DNA from: Trebonia sp.
Lineage (GTDB): Bacteria > Actinomycetota > Actinomycetes > Streptosporangiales > Streptosporangiaceae
DNA: 9,303 bases
NCBI GenBank assembly: GCA_030038035.1
Contig: JASHPP010000185.1
Span: forward strand, 1 to 9,303
Direction: 5' to 3'
In this document: in pieces, positions 1 to 5,383 of the stretch
How the letters are laid out: each line of letters starts with the position of its first letter
Position numbering within the stretch: position 1 is the first letter of the stretch
Program-made: the position numbers and the translations under genes
Notes under the pieces: model-generated
Databases searched by the model: none
What the model was told of the DNA's origin: nothing
Seen by the model: the letters and a program-made list of their open reading frames with translations, nothing else

Positions 1-4
1 CCGC

Positions 5-1090
5 GTGCTGCGGTGGGCGCGGTCGTCGTGGATCGACATCGCCTGGGTGGTGTTCGTCGCGATAAACCTGGCCGGGATGCAGGCGATGGGGAACTGGTCG
101 ACGATCCCCTTCCTGGTCATCTGGGTGAGCCTGACGATTGTCTACGGGTTCCGGATGTGGCGGTGGCAGCCCGCCATGCTGACGGTGGCCCTGGTGACGC
201 TGGCGACCGGCGGGATCATCGGGGAGCAGGTCGTGTCCGGCGTGCAGGGCGGGGACTACCTGGTCGAGGTCCCGCTGGTCGCGGTGATGTTCCTGGCGAT
301 GGTCTGGCAGGGCCGACGGCGGCAGGCCGCGCTTGAGGAACGGCTGGCGGCGATGGAAGAGGTGCAGCGCGTCTCCCGCGAGAACCTGCGGCTGATGGAG
401 CAGCAGCACACGTTCCTGCTCGATGCCTCGCACGAGCTCGGCACGCCGATCACCGTGGCGCTCGGGCACGCGGAGCTCATCGAGCAGGCCGCCACCGACA
501 AGGCGGTCGCCGAGGACGCGCGGGTGGTCGTTGGCGAGCTGGGCCGGCTGCGCAGGCTGTCGAGCCGGCTGCTGCTGCTCGCCTCGGCGGGAAACCCGGA
601 CTTCCTTGACCTGGCGCCGGTCGGCGTCGACTCGGTCGTGATCGACACGCTGGACCGCTGGGCGTACACGCCGCGCAAGTGGCGGCTGGGCGAGGTGGCC
701 GAGACGACCATCCAGGGCGACCGCGACCGCCTGGCGGTGGCGCTTGACGCGCTGCTTGAGAACGCCATCGCGCACACCGAGACCGACGACAGCATCGAGC
801 TCAGCGCCCGCATCGAGGACGGGAACGCGGTCCTGGCCGTGGCGGACTCCGGCTGCGGCATCCCGGAAGCGGACCTGGACCGGATCTTCGGCCGCTTCGC
901 CCGCGCGAAGCCCTTCCGCAGCCGCGAGGCCGGCGGGTTCGGGCTCGGGCTGCCGATCGCGGCGGCGATCGCGGAAGCCCACCACGGCTCGGTCCGGGTG
1001 CACAGCACTGTCGGCCGCGGCTCGACGTTCGAGCTGCTGATACCCGCGGGGCCCGCAGCGGCGAACGAGCACGTCAGCCAGGCATCTTGA
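5..1090 (+). CDS. Sensor histidine kinase (two-component system), HAMP-less
   Basis: Membrane sensor kinase that would autophosphorylate on His and pass phosphate to a response regulator. Residues ~10-101 contain about four hydrophobic segments (10-28, 33-49, 56-78, 86-101), followed directly by a charged coiled-coil-like linker (~103-133) with no clear HAMP domain. The H-box lies at 139-150 with phospho-acceptor His143 in ASHELGTPIT. The N-box is LLENAIAHT (Asn253), the G1 box DSGCGIP (281-287), the F-box IFGRF, and the G2 box GFGLGLP (311-317). The usual Arg of SHELRTP is Gly146 here. The GTG at position 5 is the first start available, but the window begins four bases earlier, so the true start may lie upstream. 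No response regulator is visible; it may lie just upstream. The last 17 bases overlap the convergent membrane-protein gene. Family identity is firm; the stimulus is unknown. Confidence 0.9.
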   Translation: MLRWARSSWIDIAWVVFVAINLAGMQAMGNWSTIPFLVIWVSLTIVYGFRMWRWQPAMLTVALVTLATGGIIGEQVVSGVQGGDYLVEVPLVAVMFLAMVWQGRRRQAALEERLAAMEEVQRVSRENLRLMEQQHTFLLDASHELGTPITVALGHAELIEQAATDKAVAEDARVVVGELGRLRRLSSRLLLLASAGNPDFLDLAPVGVDSVVIDTLDRWAYTPRKWRLGEVAETTIQGDRDRLAVALDALLENAIAHTETDDSIELSARIEDGNAVLAVADSGCGIPEADLDRIFGRFARAKPFRSREAGGFGLGLPIAAAIAEAHHGSVRVHSTVGRGSTFELLIPAGPAAANEHVSQAS

Positions 1091-1565
1091 GCAGGAACAG
1101 CCACGCGTTGACCACGCCGCTTGTGAGGCTGGCGAGCACCGCCGGGATCATCCAGTACAGGCCCCCGCCCGCCTGCAGGAGGAGGGTGAGCCCGGCGACG
1201 CCGACGAGCACGTCGGTGATCAGGTTGGGCGAGGCCACCTCGAGGTAACGCTCGAGCCGGCTTTGCGGGGCGTGACCGGCGCGCCGGTCGAAGGTGAACA
1301 GGGCAGCACCCGACACCGCCGACAGCGCGAGCAGTTCCGCGCCGATGGCCGGCCGCGGCTGTGGCGTCACCAGCAGGACCGCGGCGATCGCCGAGGTCAT
1401 GAACAGCACGAGCGTCTGCGCGGCGCGGGACGCGAGCCCGCGGGAGGCGGCCAGCGCATCGCTCTTGATCGACACGGCGACGAACAGCAGGCCGGTCAGC
1501 GCCCCGGCAAGGCTGGCGACGGTGACCGCGAAGTCGTGCCACATCCCCGGCAGGTAAGCCACCAT
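1074..1565 (-). CDS. Conserved actinobacterial-type integral membrane protein, unknown function
   Basis: Protein of 163 residues with about five hydrophobic helices (roughly 12-33, 51-67, 75-92, 114-132, 136-159) and short polar loops. The only sizeable loop is the basic stretch at ~93-113. The N-terminus (MWHDFAV followed by ALTGLLFVAVSI) resembles small membrane proteins common in actinomycetes that have no assigned role; this similarity is from memory. The start is ATG at 1565, with a GAGGA ribosome-binding site on the minus strand (plus positions 1573-1577) seven bases upstream. The 3' end overlaps the convergent histidine kinase gene by 17 bp, leaving no room for a terminator between them. 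It is divergent from the aldo/keto reductase. Function unrecognised. Confidence 0.75.
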   Translation of the reverse strand: MVAYLPGMWHDFAVTVASLAGALTGLLFVAVSIKSDALAASRGLASRAAQTLVLFMTSAIAAVLLVTPQPRPAIGAELLALSAVSGAALFTFDRRAGHAPQSRLERYLEVASPNLITDVLVGVAGLTLLLQAGGGLYWMIPAVLASLTSGVVNAWLFLLKMPG

Positions 1566-1590
1566 GCCCCAATCCTCGCAGCACGATGCC

Positions 1591-1605
1591 GCCCCGGCCC
1601 GGGGC
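1591..1605. promoter_or_regulatory. GC-rich palindrome in divergent intergenic region
   Basis: GCCCCGG and CCGGGGC flank a single central C, giving a perfect 7-bp-arm inverted repeat. It lies in the 98-bp gap between the minus-strand membrane-protein gene and the plus-strand aldo/keto reductase. It could be an operator or a leader hairpin, but short GC palindromes arise by chance in DNA of this composition. Confidence 0.25.
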
Positions 1606-1663
1606 TCGCCGCTGGCATGACGTGGAATGCTAGGAGAAACCGCCTAACGAAGGGGAGCCAGGC

Positions 1664-2494
1664 ATGACGGTCGGCGCAGTCACGGCGGACGGGCGGGCCC
1701 GCGTCCTCGCGGACGGCAATCAGCTTCCGATGCTAGGCCTCGGGGTCTGGCAGGTGCCCAACGGGCCGGTGTGCGTGAACGCCGTGCGCTGGGCGCTTGA
1801 GCTGGGGTACCGGCACATCGACACCGCCCAGGCGTACGGCAACGAGGAGAGCGTCGGCCGGGCGCTGCGGGACAGCGGCGTGCCGCGCGAGGACGTGTTC
1901 ATCACCACGAAGTTCTACCCCGGTCACCGCGATCCCGTCGCCGAGGCCGAGCAGAGCCTGCGGCGGCTCGGCGTCGACCAGGTGGACCTCTACCTCATCC
2001 ACTGGCCGCAGCGCGGGCCGACGTGGGCGTGGCCGGGGATGGAGCGCGCCCGCGAGCGCGGGCTGACCCGCTCGATCGGCGTGTCGAACTTCAGCGCCGC
2101 CGACCTCGACAAGGTGGCCACGGCGGGCACCGTGGTCCCGGCCGTGAACCAGGTGCAGTTCAGCCCGTTCGAGGACCGGCGCGCGCTGCTCGCGGCGTGC
2201 GAGCGGCTGAACGTCGCGGTCGAGGCCTACAGCCCGCTGGGCACCGGTCGGCACCTGTCGGACGCGACCGTTCGCCGGGTCGCGCAGCGCGCCGGCCGCA
2301 CGCCGGCGCAGGTGCTCCTGCGCTGGTGCCTGCAGCACGGCATCCCGGTCATCCCCAAGTCGACCCACCGGGAGCGGATCGCCGAGAACGCGCAGATCTT
2401 CGACTTCACCCTCTCCGGCGCGGACATGGCCGAGCTCGACGCACTCGACCGGACACGAGGCACCGACCGCGCACTGGAACGAGGCTGGTGGTGA
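1664..2494 (+). CDS. Aldo/keto reductase (NADPH-dependent, AKR5-like)
   Basis: Cytosolic TIM-barrel oxidoreductase that reduces aldehydes or ketones with NADPH; the specific substrate is unknown. The catalytic tetrad is complete: Asp53 (RHIDTAQAYGN), Tyr58, Lys83 (TTKFY) and His113 (LIHWP). The other family signatures are also present: RSIGVSNF at 136-143 and the cofactor-binding IPKSTHRERIAENAQIF at 230-246. Length (276 aa) is normal for bacterial 2,5-diketo-gluconate-reductase-like AKRs. The ATG at 1664 follows a strong AAGGGGAG ribosome-binding site at 1650-1657 with six bases of spacing. It stands alone, divergent from the membrane-protein gene. The 31-bp hairpin repeats begin 46 bp after its stop and could help end its transcript. 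Family assignment is firm. Confidence 0.93.
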   Translation: MTVGAVTADGRARVLADGNQLPMLGLGVWQVPNGPVCVNAVRWALELGYRHIDTAQAYGNEESVGRALRDSGVPREDVFITTKFYPGHRDPVAEAEQSLRRLGVDQVDLYLIHWPQRGPTWAWPGMERARERGLTRSIGVSNFSAADLDKVATAGTVVPAVNQVQFSPFEDRRALLAACERLNVAVEAYSPLGTGRHLSDATVRRVAQRAGRTPAQVLLRWCLQHGIPVIPKSTHRERIAENAQIFDFTLSGADMAELDALDRTRGTDRALERGWW

Positions 2495-2539
2495 GCGGAA
2501 CCGCCCTCCCCGCGCCGGCCATTTAGACCGCCCAGATAC

Positions 2540-2663
2540 CGGGCCAGCTGCGCCAGCGGCCCGGCTCGATCGGGCCAGCTGCGCCAATGGCCCGGTTCGT
2601 TCGGGCCGGCTGCGCCAATGGCCCGGTTCGTTCGGGTCGGCTGCGCCAGCGGCCCAGACGCCC
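2540..2663. repeat. 31-bp tandem repeat, four units, each a potential hairpin
   Basis: Four adjoining 31-bp units run at 2540-2570, 2571-2601, 2602-2632 and 2633-2663; the last degenerates at its 3' end. The shared core is CGGGYCRGCTGCGCCA followed by rYGGCCCR. In unit 2, CGGGCCA and TGGCCCG form a perfect 7-bp stem around a 10-nt loop. The other units keep the stem with wobbles or one end mismatch: the innermost pair reads A-C, A-T, G-T and G-C in units 1 to 4. The array follows the aldo/keto reductase stop and may act as a terminator-like region. A 15-base piece of unit 1 recurs exactly at 4040-4054, so this is a dispersed family. There are no spacers, so it is not CRISPR. No gene is seen in 2495-2946. 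Confidence 0.85.
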
Positions 2664-2728
2664 GCCAGGCGGGCCTCCAGCCCCGGCCGTCGCCTCTCGC
2701 CGCGGCTTTGGTCACACTGGCCCCGGGC

Positions 2729-2839
2729 GTGCCACTTTGCACACTCTTTGGGGCCTGGGGACCGACTTTGCACACTCTGTGACCATTTCGTCGCCCATTA
2801 TGGGCGATTTGTCCATGCACAGAGTGTCCAAAGTGGCAC
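2729..2839. repeat. 111-bp nested inverted-repeat element upstream of prcB-like gene
   Basis: The left arm 2729-2747 (GTGCCACTTTGCACACTCT) and the right arm 2821-2839 are reverse complements at 18 of 19 positions. A second direct copy of the motif, ACTTTGCACACTCTGTG at 2765-2781, sits inside. This gives two copies in one orientation and one inverted. A perfect palindrome occupies 2791-2807. The block is less GC-rich than its surroundings and ends about 107 bp before the prcB-like start. It may be a miniature mobile element, a transcription-factor site cluster or a structured terminator; no clear target-site duplication is seen at its ends. Confidence 0.8.
2791..2807. repeat. 17-nt perfect palindrome inside the 111-bp element
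   Basis: TCGCCCAT and ATGGGCGA are perfect reverse complements around a single T at 2799. It forms an inner stem nested within the larger inverted repeat, or a symmetric protein-binding site. Confidence 0.7.
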
Positions 2840-2906
2840 TTGCGGGACTCGGGTGACGCCAGGGAAACCGCACGGCTGCCCGTGCCGCGGCCGCCTCCGG
2901 TCACAG

Positions 2907-2912
2907 TAGAGT
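2907..2912 (+). promoter_or_regulatory. Possible -10 element for the prcB-like gene
   Basis: TAGAGT fits an actinomycete -10 hexamer and lies 34 bp before the GTG start. No convincing -35 is found 16-19 bp upstream (TGCCGC is the best), so this is only tentative. Confidence 0.3.
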
Positions 2913-2946
2913 CGGTCCGAGACCGTACTCATGGCAGGGAGTAAGC

Positions 2947-3825
2947 GTGGACCCCTACTTGGACCGCGATCGGCGCCTGCCCGGGGCATTCATGGCGGCG
3001 CGGACATCCTCCTTCACCGAGTTCCTCGCGTCATACGCCCCGGACCTGCTGCAGCGCGGCCTCGTGCGAGAAGATCCCGGTGCTGGCGGCAGGACGGTTC
3101 CTGAGCTGGAGCACGGCACCACAATCGTCGCGGCCACGTTCGCCGGGGGAGTGGTCCTAGCCGGAGACCGGCGCGCGACGATGGCCGGCATGATCTCCAA
3201 GCGCGATGTCCGGAAGGTGTTCCGTACCGATGAGTACTCGGCGGCCGGAGTGGCGGGGGCGTGGAGCCTTGCTGTCGAGATGATGCGGTTGTTCCAGGTC
3301 GAACTCGAGCATTACGAGAAGATGGAGGGACAGCCGCTGGGCCTCGTGGGCAAAGCCAACCGGCTGGCGACGATGATCAGGGGGAATCTCGGCGCGGCGA
3401 TGCAGGGGCTGGCGGTGGTGCCGTTGTTCGCCGGCTATGACGAGGACGCCGGGATCGGCCGGATATTCAGCTACGACGTGGCAGGCGGCCCTGCCGAGGA
3501 GCGCCAGTTCTACGCCATCGGCTCGGGATCGGTATTCGCGAGGGGCTCACTGAAGAAGCTCTATGCCGAGAACATGCCGGCCGGTGATGCGGTGCTGGCC
3601 TGCGTGCAGGCGTTGTATGACGCAGCCGACGATGACTCGGCGACCGGTGGCCCGGACCTTACCCGGCAGATCTTCCCCGTCGCCGCTACGGTGACCGGGG
3701 ACGGCTTCGCCTGGGTGCCTGACGGGGAGTCCGAGGAGTACGCGCGCATGGTGGTCCAGGAGCGCCTGCGCTCACCGGACGGCCCGAAGGCCGCTGTCAT
3801 CGGCCGCAGGTTGCCTCAATCGTGA
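2947..3825 (+). CDS. prcB: 20S proteasome beta subunit, apparently without a neighbouring alpha gene
   Basis: Catalytic beta subunit of the actinobacterial 20S proteasome, a threonine protease that degrades pupylated proteins. The first 57 residues form the propeptide, and autocleavage at EHG|TT would expose Thr58. Counting it as Thr1, the catalytic partners Asp17 (residue 74, AGDRR) and Lys33 (residue 90, RDVRKVF) are present. So are the IGSGS loop (191-195) and [17 protein letters not shown] (222-238), very like mycobacterial PrcB. Length (292 aa) is normal. The GTG start at 2947 has CAGGGAG at 2935-2941, five bases upstream. Normally prcB sits between pup and prcA; here repeats lie on both sides and no prcA follows. 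Codon use is looser than in the neighbours, with TTG, GGA, CTA, GTT and GAT recurring. It may be a paralogue, a transferred copy, or the only prcB in a rearranged locus. Activity without PrcA in trans is doubtful. Confidence 0.93.
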   Translation: MDPYLDRDRRLPGAFMAARTSSFTEFLASYAPDLLQRGLVREDPGAGGRTVPELEHGTTIVAATFAGGVVLAGDRRATMAGMISKRDVRKVFRTDEYSAAGVAGAWSLAVEMMRLFQVELEHYEKMEGQPLGLVGKANRLATMIRGNLGAAMQGLAVVPLFAGYDEDAGIGRIFSYDVAGGPAEERQFYAIGSGSVFARGSLKKLYAENMPAGDAVLACVQALYDAADDDSATGGPDLTRQIFPVAATVTGDGFAWVPDGESEEYARMVVQERLRSPDGPKAAVIGRRLPQS

Positions 3826-3841
3826 CGCACCGCGCCGCAGA

Positions 3842-4018
3842 CCCCCGGCCAGGCGGCGCTATCGGGCCGCAGTCCCCCCGGAGCAGGTGCGCCGTTAAGG
3901 CGCGGCCGGGGGGTTCCGGGGGGTCGCCCCCCCCCGGCCAGGCGGCGCTATCGGGCCGCAGTCCCCCGGAGCAGGTGCGCCGTTAAGGCGCGGCCGGGGG
4001 GTTCCGGGGGGTCGCCCC
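3842..4018. repeat. 89-bp tandem duplication
   Basis: Two head-to-tail copies, 3842-3930 (89 bp) and 3931-4018 (88 bp), are identical except for one C fewer in a C-run of the second. Each copy contains GCGCC-gttaa-GGCGC and a G-run/C-run segment that can pair (GGCCGGGGGG with CCCCCCGGCC in copy 1). It starts 16 bp after the prcB-like stop. Near-identity suggests recent duplication or ongoing slippage. Copy 2 also encodes the tail and stop codon of the small minus-strand gene. Confidence 0.9.
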
Positions 4019-4370
4019 CCGGGGATAACCGCGCCAGGCGCGCCAGCGGCCCGGTTTCCAGTTCCCTGGCGCTCGGCAGTTCGCGGGCGGCGGCCAGGAT
4101 CAGCGCGCCGTCCTTGTTGTAGGCGGCGGCGCCTGCTTCCTGCAGGGCAGCATGGCTGGCCCGGTAGTGGTGACCGCACAGCAGCAGGTCCACCGGGCGC
4201 GGGCGGTCAGGCGTCGGCGGCATGACGACCCGCACCAGCGGGCTGGCCGCGCAGCAGCAGGCCCGGCTGGCCGCGGGCAGCGGGCCTTCTCCCTCCGCCA
4301 GCTCAGCATCCGGGCCGCCGCCGGCCGACGGCCAGGGACAGAAGAACCAGTGCTTCATGAGCACTAGCAT
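3948..4370 (-). CDS. Small DUF7455-like zinc-ribbon protein with a repeat-encoded tail
   Basis: Protein of 140 residues. The middle part, with LVRVVMPP then VDLLLCGHHYRASHAAL, resembles small actinobacterial DUF7455-type proteins, which have a CxxC pair followed by a CxxH-like pair; this is a family resemblance from memory, and the function of that family is unknown. Here the first pair is degenerate (RACCCAAS instead of CxxC) while CGHH is kept. The C-terminal ~30 residues (from about LETGPLARLARL onward) are encoded by a dispersed copy of the 31-bp repeat and then by copy 2 of the 89-bp repeat, which supplies the stop. The start is uncertain: ATG at 4370 or ATG at 4358, neither with a good ribosome-binding site. 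It lies 66 bp downstream of the dioxygenase gene on the same strand, so it could be co-transcribed. It may be decaying. Confidence 0.5.
   Translation of the reverse strand: MLVLMKHWFFCPWPSAGGGPDAELAEGEGPLPAASRACCCAASPLVRVVMPPTPDRPRPVDLLLCGHHYRASHAALQEAGAAAYNKDGALILAAARELPSARELETGPLARLARLSPGGDPPEPPGRALTAHLLRGTAAR
4004..4022. terminator. G/C-run hairpin at the end of the 89-bp repeat
   Basis: CCGGGGGG and CCCCCCGG form a perfect 8-bp stem with a TCG loop. There is no T-tract, which is common for actinomycete terminators. It lies downstream of the prcB-like gene but inside the minus-strand small gene, so a terminator role is only a guess. Confidence 0.35.
4040..4054. repeat. Dispersed copy of the 31-bp repeat core
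   Basis: The 15-mer GCGCCAGCGGCCCGG is identical to 2550-2564 in unit 1 of the tandem array about 1.5 kb upstream. It falls just after the 89-bp duplication and inside the 3' part of the small minus-strand gene. The two repeat families thus occur on either side of the prcB-like gene. Confidence 0.6.
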
Positions 4371-4436
4371 CGACCGCGGTCAGGGCATCGCGTAAGGCCG
4401 CGGCTGGCGCGGTAATAAGGCGATAAGAAATGCGGG

Positions 4437-5096
4437 CTAGCCGCCCGCGCCGAGCAGCTGGCGCTGGCTGGGGACCTGCCGCCTGATCCAGTCGTCGAGC
4501 ACCTTGTCGCTTTCCCACGAGGCGATAAGCGCGTAGCGCGGCCGCGGCCCCGGGTGCCAGACCACGTGCCACAGGCGCTCGGTGTCGATGACCAGCTGCC
4601 GCCCCGGATGCAGCCTGATGCGCGTCTCCGTGGCGGGATCGTCCTTGTCCTCGCGCAGGATGAACACCGACTGGCCCGGCGCGTTGTCCAGCTCCAGCCA
4701 GGACCGGACCACCCAGCCAGTCCCGTCAGGGTTGAGCCGGTTGTTGTCGTCCCTGTGCAGCTGGCGCAGCGCCGTCGGCTCGTCGCTTGGGTTGAGCTTG
4801 ATGACACGGACCCGGCCATAGTTGCCCGCGACCCCCCCGATGTAGCGGACCAGGCTCGGCGCGGTCTCGCTGTTGGACGTCCACAGCCCGAACTTGTCCG
4901 GCTTGCCGTGGTCCCAGAAGCCGCGGCAGTCCATCTCACCGGTCGCCGAGGCCAGCGGCGCGAAGTTCGTGTCGCCGCCGCTCTTCCAGTCCAAGTACTC
5001 AAGCGATTCCCACTCGGCCGGCGGGATGGGCGTCCCGCCGTAATCGCTGAGGATGACATATCCTTTCTCTGCCAGAATGTCGAGTTTGTAATGCAT
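4437..5096 (-). CDS. Putative 2OG-Fe(II) dioxygenase, aspartyl/asparaginyl hydroxylase-like
   Basis: Protein of 219 residues, probably a cytosolic non-haem iron oxygenase using 2-oxoglutarate and O2. The C-terminal half reads like the AspH-type double-stranded beta-helix. RVRVIKLNP (95-103) leads into LHRDDNNR with an HxD pair, His114 and Asp116. A strand WVVRSWLEL follows, then TERLWHVVWHPG with the distal His177 and RYALIASW with Arg187, a likely 2-oxoglutarate carboxylate ligand. The N-terminal ~90 residues (GEMDCRGFWDHGKPDKFGLW) match no domain I recognise. ATG at 5096 has a GGGGG ribosome-binding site at 5101-5105 (minus strand). It is divergent from the methyltransferase gene, with a structured control region between them. 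No transmembrane segment or signal peptide is seen. The substrate is unknown; a cupin without oxygenase activity is the alternative. Confidence 0.75.
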   Translation of the reverse strand: MHYKLDILAEKGYVILSDYGGTPIPPAEWESLEYLDWKSGGDTNFAPLASATGEMDCRGFWDHGKPDKFGLWTSNSETAPSLVRYIGGVAGNYGRVRVIKLNPSDEPTALRQLHRDDNNRLNPDGTGWVVRSWLELDNAPGQSVFILREDKDDPATETRIRLHPGRQLVIDTERLWHVVWHPGPRPRYALIASWESDKVLDDWIRRQVPSQRQLLGAGG

Positions 5097-5130
5097 GTAG
5101 CCCCCATTGTCGTGGTTGAGTCCCGCGCTG

Positions 5131-5160
5131 AGGATGTGGTTGGCTACCTACCCAGGTCAA
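5131..5160 (-). promoter_or_regulatory. Predicted promoter of the dioxygenase gene
   Basis: On the minus strand, TTGACC (plus 5155-5160) and CATCCT (plus 5131-5136) are separated by 18 bp. The -35 matches consensus at five of six positions; the -10 is weak. Transcription would begin near 5124, giving a leader of about 28 nt that contains the GGGGG ribosome-binding site. Confidence 0.45.
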
Positions 5161-5181
5161 ACGCCCCGACAACCCCCGGCC

Positions 5182-5305
5182 GGATAATTTTCCTCGCACT
5201 CGGCAATTGTCCGGTGCGCGGCAATTGCCGCGCACCGGACAATTGCCTGCCCGCAGCGCAATTGCCCGCCATTCGCCAATCGTTTGCCGCGGAAAAAAAT
5301 TATGC
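5182..5305. promoter_or_regulatory. Array of AATT-centred boxes at ~18-19 bp period
   Basis: AATT cores begin at 5186, 5205, 5223, 5241, 5260 and 5298, with a degenerate AATC at 5278. Successive spacings are 19, 18, 18, 19, 18 and 20 bp. The best boxes are GGCAATTG, CGGCAATTGCCG, GGACAATTGCC and GCGCAATTGCCC, suggesting a palindromic consensus near GGCAATTGCC. The array lies between the -35 elements of two divergent promoters, so it looks like a multi-site operator for a regulator controlling both genes. The periodicity is read directly from positions; a protein-binding role is inferred. Confidence 0.65.
5202..5247. repeat. Perfect 46-bp palindrome
   Basis: Two 23-bp arms are exact reverse complements with no spacer, centred between 5224 and 5225. 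The arms run from GGCAATTGTCCGG to the central AATT. It embeds three of the AATT boxes, and could extrude as a cruciform or bind dimeric regulators. It falls in the divergent gap between the dioxygenase and methyltransferase genes. Confidence 0.9.
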
Positions 5306-5312
5306 CAGGTAA

Positions 5313-5342
5313 TTGACTCGGCAGCGGGTGGACCGCTAACTT
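5313..5342 (+). promoter_or_regulatory. Predicted promoter of the methyltransferase gene
   Basis: TTGACT (5313-5318) and TAACTT (5337-5342) are separated by 18 bp, a good SigA/HrdB-type match. Transcription would start near 5349, 35 nt before the ATG. It lies immediately downstream of the AATT-box array, and another AATT core at 5311 overlaps the -35. Confidence 0.6.
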
Positions 5343-5383
5343 CCCGGGTAAATTCGCGGCAGCGGGAACATCACGGGGGCACG

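Noticed and set aside
256..1584. Minus-strand open frame of 442 codons opposite the histidine kinase
   Set aside because: Low-complexity composition, no motif, and it crosses both the kinase and the better-supported membrane-protein gene.
2540..2663. CRISPR array
   Set aside because: The 31-bp units are contiguous with no unique spacers, and no cas genes are present.
1733..2773. Minus-strand open frame of 346 codons opposite the aldo/keto reductase
   Set aside because: Shadow of the reductase extended through the 31-bp repeats; no recognisable domain.
2729..2839. Complete insertion sequence
   Set aside because: Only 111 bp, no transposase, and no matching target-site duplication at the ends (GGGC on the left, TTGC on the right).
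2587..2856. Plus-strand open frame of 89 codons through the repeats before the prcB-like gene
   Set aside because: Composed of repeat sequence, no ribosome-binding site, and it crosses the inverted-repeat element.
3842..4030. Remnant of prcA downstream of the prcB-like gene
   Set aside because: No frame in this stretch gives alpha-subunit motifs; it is occupied by the 89-bp duplication.
5207..5383. Upstream in-frame extension of the methyltransferase to 5207
   Set aside because: These 59 codons are encoded by the palindromic box array and include the promoter; ATG at 5384 has a ribosome-binding site.
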